Assembly (NCBI RefSeq): GCF_963678635.1
Contig: NC_087062.1
Location: forward strand, 58,484,129-58,548,128
From: Symsagittifera roscoffensis
Taxonomy: Eukaryota > Xenacoelomorpha > Acoela > Convolutidae
Direction: 5' to 3'
Length of the DNA: 64,000 nt
In this document: positions 59,368-64,000 of the stretch, one piece after another
How the letters are laid out: the number at the start of each line of letters is the position of its first letter
Position numbering within the stretch: the first letter of the stretch is position 1
Notes under the pieces: generated by a model
Told to the model about the DNA's origin: nothing
Databases searched by the model: none
What the model saw: the letters and a program-made list of their open reading frames with translations, nothing else
Position numbers and translations under genes: made by a program

Positions 59368-61168
59368 GTGCTCAGTGGTATTTTCTAAGCATTGCGGCTT
59401 ATGACTAAGAAAAACATGTCATTCTATTATATATCTTAAATTTTAAATGAATGGCACATTTTCAGCATAAGGCCAAATGTTCAAGGAGCTATCGAGCGCA
59501 ATGTTTAACCAAATCATTTTGCTTTCGGCTGAGATATCCTAGACATAATTGAACAAACAACCTAAACTTTAAAAACGTTAACCCAAAGCACAATGCTTAT
59601 TTTTCCATTTGCTTTCTACTCTTCGCATTTCTGAGCGTGCCAAATTATGCGTGCTTAATTCAATTCTACTGTAAACGTTTTTAAAAAGAATTACCTTTTG
59701 TTTTAGTGAATTATCATTTCCTTTCTGATTATATGTTCGTTTTTTGATCCATATTGTTAATTCAAACGAGATCAAGTTAACAATCTCGCCCACCCCCTAA
59801 TAGAAGTTAAGATCCTCCATCCCAGCGTTCATTTTCAACTGATTTGGAGGGGGATGTTAACTTGGTCCATCAATTCTACACAAATCGACTTCTTCATGAA
59901 ATCCAACCCCCTCCCACTGGAATATCGACCTTCCGCGACTTGCTTATTGCGAAGTACCGGGCGAAATAAAGGAAAGATCCCAATTTTCATTCCCTTTCTG
60001 ATTTAATTCTCGTATGTTTTCTTTACTTCTGATTTACTATATCATTCACTTCTGATTCCTAACTCCTGAGGTATTAAGTTTCAACCTTCTCAATTCTTCA
60101 ACTAGAGGTATGCTTTGCTGACCTTGGCTTCACTTTGTCGCCTTTCATTATAATTTTTGATCTAAGTTTGCTTTGAATAGACAAGTTTGCTTGGGTTGAA
60201 GGTTAAATCTTGAATGCAAGTATATACATTTTTTCAAAACTGTTTCGAACAATAAATACATTTAAGGAAAAGAAAACAAGTAACTTAATTGAGGGACTGA
60301 GTTGATACTAAAATCGTTTTAATCACTTTCTAATCTGTTCAATTTTGATAATTTGCCGAATTTGATGCTGGAAAAACTATCTATTACCTCCGAAAAAGCA
60401 GCCGCAGTTCATTGAAGAGGCCTTCAAAAAGGCTCACAAAAGATTTCGGGCCGCATTTGACATCTGCTCGCAGCTGGTGCTCTCACTTTCGTGTGATCTA
60501 ATATCAAAGAACTCAGGCAATTTATCGCAGTTGACCGAGGACTTCAAGACAAAAGGAAGTAAGACAAAAAATCGTCATTATTGAGTTCCGGACTTTTTTT
60601 CAAAAACATTCTAGAATATTCCAGAATTTAGAATATTCGATGGTTACTCCTAAAGGTGCTCAAACGTTTTGATCTAAGCCTTCTTAAACATTGTGCTCGG
60701 TGGTATTTTCTAAACATTGCGGCTTATGACTAGGAAAAACAGGTCATTCTATTATATATCTTAAATATTAAATGAATGGCACATTTTCAGCATAAGGTAT
60801 ATACATATTTTCAAAGCTGTTTCGAACAATACATTTAAGGAAAAGAAAACTTAATTGAGGGACTGAGTTGATACTAGAACCGTTTTAATCATTTTCTAAT
60901 CTGTTCAATTTTGATATTTGCCGAATCTGATACTGGAAAAATCATCTAACATCTCCGAAAAAGCAGCCGCAGTTAATTGGAGAGGCCTTCAAAAATGCTC
61001 AAACAAGAGTTCGGACCGCATTTGACATCTGCTCGCAGCTGGTGCTTTCACTTTTGCGTGAACTAATATCAAAGAACTAAGGCGATTTATCGCAGTTGAC
61101 CGAGGACTTCAAGACAAAAGGAAGTATGGCACGATTTCAAGAGCAGGAGTTACCAGGAGCTTTTTTAG

Positions 61169-61923
61169 ATCTCAAAATATTTTGGGTGGTGGCTTACTAC
61201 CATGCTCGACTTCAAGCTCAACGCCGATCCCCAACACCCGCAGATTGACAGATGGCTAGGAATGTCTTTTAGAGATCGGGCGGAGAAGTATGTCACGGTT
61301 GATTTGAGCCCCACAGGTCAGAAACCACAACCGGAGTTACAAATAACGAAAAAGTGCCCCTACAGAGCGCCCAAGGCCTTGAAACGCCTTAAGATGCTAA
61401 GGATGAGGTGCGCAAGGTACTTCGCAGAGGTGCAGCAAACAACTGTGTCGTCTTACTCATCAGGATCATCATCAGCTTCGTCAACGGTTGGTCAGTTTCT
61501 TAATTGCGAAGTCTTTTACATATCTTGATCCTTTTATCAAATAATCTGCGGAATAAGATTTATTCCATTTCAGTTGTGAATTTATTTAATTTTCTCTATT
61601 TAGACGGCTCAGATCAAGAAGTTGGCGAGGCCGAAGCCCGGGAAATGACTAGTGACGAAATCGCGGATCTTCGAGCACTTCCTCATAAATTTTCTGGAGA
61701 ATCTACCAGAAACGTTGGTGAATCGCCGCCTGAGGAAGTTTTTCTCAATGGAGGGGACATTAGCAGTAGCAGAAACGAAGATGACTCACCACGTGAAGTT
61801 GGTGCCAAAAAGTGTGTGACATCAGATTCGAGGAGGAACGCAATAAAAACTCTTTTTCTGTGCTTCAGGATGCCCACCCATCTCATGAAGGTGACAAACC
61901 ACTGGGGTCGACATGCTTTCTGA
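61169..61923 (+). CDS. Unrecognised two-exon gene, type I copy 3 (possibly decaying)
   Basis: Exons 61,169-61,490 and 61,604-61,923 have the same splice sites, phases and ATG (61,202) as copy 1. They encode a near-identical protein of about 202 residues with the basic centre, Ser-rich linker and acidic half. It keeps DDSPREV where copy 1 has DVPPREV. It has the same one-base loss in the A-run as copy 1, so that change came before the block duplication. Confidence 0.5.
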
Positions 61924-62264
61924 AAAATTTTGATCCTGAAGGTCCAATTATGCCAGATTTCAAGGCAAAATGAACTTGTGATCCCGGAAACACCACCATC
62001 TAAAAACTTGCCATTATTTTAATTAAAACACTTTGATGTCTAACTTTTAAAAAAATGGTTTTTTAGCAATTTGTTTTGTGTGACTCTAGCTAAAACTCGG
62101 CTTTAGAAATTGTTTTCAGCTACTTCTTTGTGTGATTATAGCCCAAATTCGGCATATTTAGTTCAGTTAAAAAGCCAGTTGTATGATTCAATGTTGATGC
62201 ATTAACTATTTACAAAAATTATATGGACTTCTTTTCAAATCAAATAAGACGTTTTTTTAATCCT

Positions 62265-63170
62265 AAGTTCGATCAACTACGCTCCGTATAAACTAAGCTT
62301 TTTTGAATCGAACTGAGTTTTTACTTGATACCAGTTTGTTTTTAACTTTGAGCTTTAACTTCAAAAACCGCTCTGTTATCTTGAAACTCTGAATTGAACT
62401 GTGACTTGATACCAATTACTTATTTTAACTTAGAGCTTTATTTTCAACAAAAGCTTTTTTATCTTGGAACCTGGAACTGAAATGTAACTTGATCTCAATT
62501 TTATGATTTTAACCTAGAGCCTCAATTTCAATAAAGTCACTTCCAACTTGAAACTTTGAAATGAATGGTGAATTTATCTCGCTTTAATGATTTTACGCTA
62601 GAGCTTTAACTTCAACAAAGTTGGTTTTGACTCAAATCTCTGAACTGAATGGTGAATTGATAACACTTTTCTTAATTTAAATTTAACTTCAGCAACGGCT
62701 TTTTTAACATGACACTTTGAATTGAATTGTGTTTTGATACCAATTTTTTTATTTTAAATTAAAGCTTCAACTTCAACAAAGGCTCTTTCAAATTGATACT
62801 TTGAATTGAATTGGGACTTGATACACTTTTTTGAATTTAAATTTGAGCTTTAATTTCAACAAAGGCTCTGATAACTTGATACTCTGAATTTATTGTGACT
62901 TGGTTACCCCTTTTTTGATTTTAACTTTGAGGTTAACTTCAACAAAGGCTCTTTTATTTTGAAATTTTGAATTGAAATCTGACTTGATCTCACTTTTATG
63001 ATTTAAACATAGAGCTTAAACTTCAACAAAGGGAATTTGACTCAAAACTCTGGACTGAATTGCGCTTGATACCAGTTTTTTTATTTCAACTTTGAGCTTT
63101 AACTTCAACAGAGGCTCTTTTAACTTGTATTTTTGTACTGAATTGCGACTTGATGAACTGCGACTTTCAA
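62265..63170 (+). repeat. ~82 bp minisatellite, copy in block 3
   Basis: Unit by unit this is the same array as 52,930-53,840, with only rare differences (for example an extra A in one AAAGC run near 62,452). Confidence 0.8.
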
Positions 63171-64000
63171 CTCGTGGCAACTTATATATTAAATGAATGA
63201 CACGATTTCAGCATAAGGCCTAATGTTTAGGGGGCGCTTCAGAGCGCAACGTTTAATAATTTCATTTTACGTTCGGCTTAGATATCCTCTGTCCAATTGA
63301 ACAAACAACCAAAATAAAAAAAACTTTAACCCAAGGCACAATTGCAGTCAAAGCACGATTGCTTACTTTTTTGTTTCCTTTTCACTCTTTGCATTTCTTC
63401 GCGTGCTAATTTATCTGTGCTGTATTCAATTCTATTGTTAAGTTTTATAGCGAATTGCCATTTCGCTATTTATTATATCTTGAGTCACTTTTTGTACCAT
63501 ATTGTTAAAACATACGACATCAAGATAACATACTCACCACCACTCCGCCCCCTCCCATACCAATAGAAGTTAAGATCCTCCATCCCAGCGTTCAGCTTAA
63601 ACAGATTTGGGGGGATGTTAACTTAGTCCATCAATTCTACACAAATCGACTTCTTCATGAACCCCAACCCCCTCCCACTGGAATATCGACCCCTCCGCGA
63701 CTTGCGTACTGCAGAGTACCGGCCGAAACACAAAAAAATACTTTTATGCCTCTTTCTCTGATTTAAATCTCGTATGTATTTTTCACTTCTGATTTACCTC
63801 AATACTTCACTTCTGATTGTTCACTCCTCTCTTGAGGTAGTGTTTTTCATCCTTCTCATTTCTTCAACTAGAGGTATGTTTGCTGACCCTGTCTTAAATT
63901 TGTCGCCTTTGATTGTAATTTTTGGTTTAAGATTGCTTTGAATAAATACAAAGTTGCTTGGGTTGAAGGTTTAATCTTGGTATGATTGCAAGTTTGTAAG

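Larger units (their letters stand above)
59368..64000 (+). repeat. Large duplicated block, copy 3 (runs off the window)
   Basis: It matches block 1 at an offset of about 9,330 bp through the type I unit, the minisatellite and the start of the type II unit. Differences are few. The codons around 61,784 read as in the type II unit (NEDDSPREV) where block 1 reads NEDVPPREV, a hint of conversion or of a mutation in block 1. The block continues beyond the window. Confidence 0.9.

Overview
The window is animal (eukaryotic metazoan) nuclear DNA, most likely from an invertebrate. The evidence is spliced coding exons with matching phases, very large exons, strongly AT-rich non-coding sequence, a decayed hAT-type transposon, tRNA-derived SINE-like heads and several layers of satellites. 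The sequence alone does not identify the species. Nothing here is bacterial or viral: there are no operons, ribosome binding sites or CRISPR arrays.

The left two thirds (2,431-44,671, minus strand) are best read as the 3' part of one giant gene. Three exons join in phase: 44,671-40,852 (enters phase 0, exits phase 1), 40,672-40,272 (enters phase 1, exits phase 0), and a single 19.6 kb terminal exon 22,032-2,431 (enters phase 0, ends TAA). Together they encode about 7,900 residues. The protein is Ser/Glu/Asp/Asn-rich and looks largely disordered. It is built from several families of internal repeats and ends in one transmembrane segment followed by 27 residues, the layout of a KASH (outer nuclear membrane, nesprin-type) tail. 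The 5' exons lie upstream of what can be recognised here.

The 18.2 kb intron between 22,033 and 40,271 holds repeats and mobile-element remains. These are a dispersed family R1 (near 22.6-23.65, 28.2-28.8 and again 44.95-45.5 kb), a second family E (22.7, 29.5, 34.8 kb), a third family R2 (22.2 and 33.2 kb), a decayed satellite interrupted by a hAT relic (25.19-27.47 kb), SINE-like heads, short tandem arrays, a 455 bp direct-repeat pair (37.4 and 39.7 kb), and an unusual pair of abutting hairpins that share the same 24-nt loop (38,581-38,927).

Upstream of the giant gene's visible exons, 44.7-47.3 kb is repeat-rich with no recognised gene, and 47.3-49.8 kb is a decayed satellite. From 50,039 to the window end is a recent large duplication: block 1 (50,039-56,806), block 2 (56,807-59,367, the same with a 4.2 kb internal deletion) and block 3 (59,368 to beyond 64,000). 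Each block carries copies of an unrecognised small spliced gene family, in two diverged versions (type I and type II) that are partly frameshifted, plus a conserved block of about 170 bp and an ~82 bp minisatellite.
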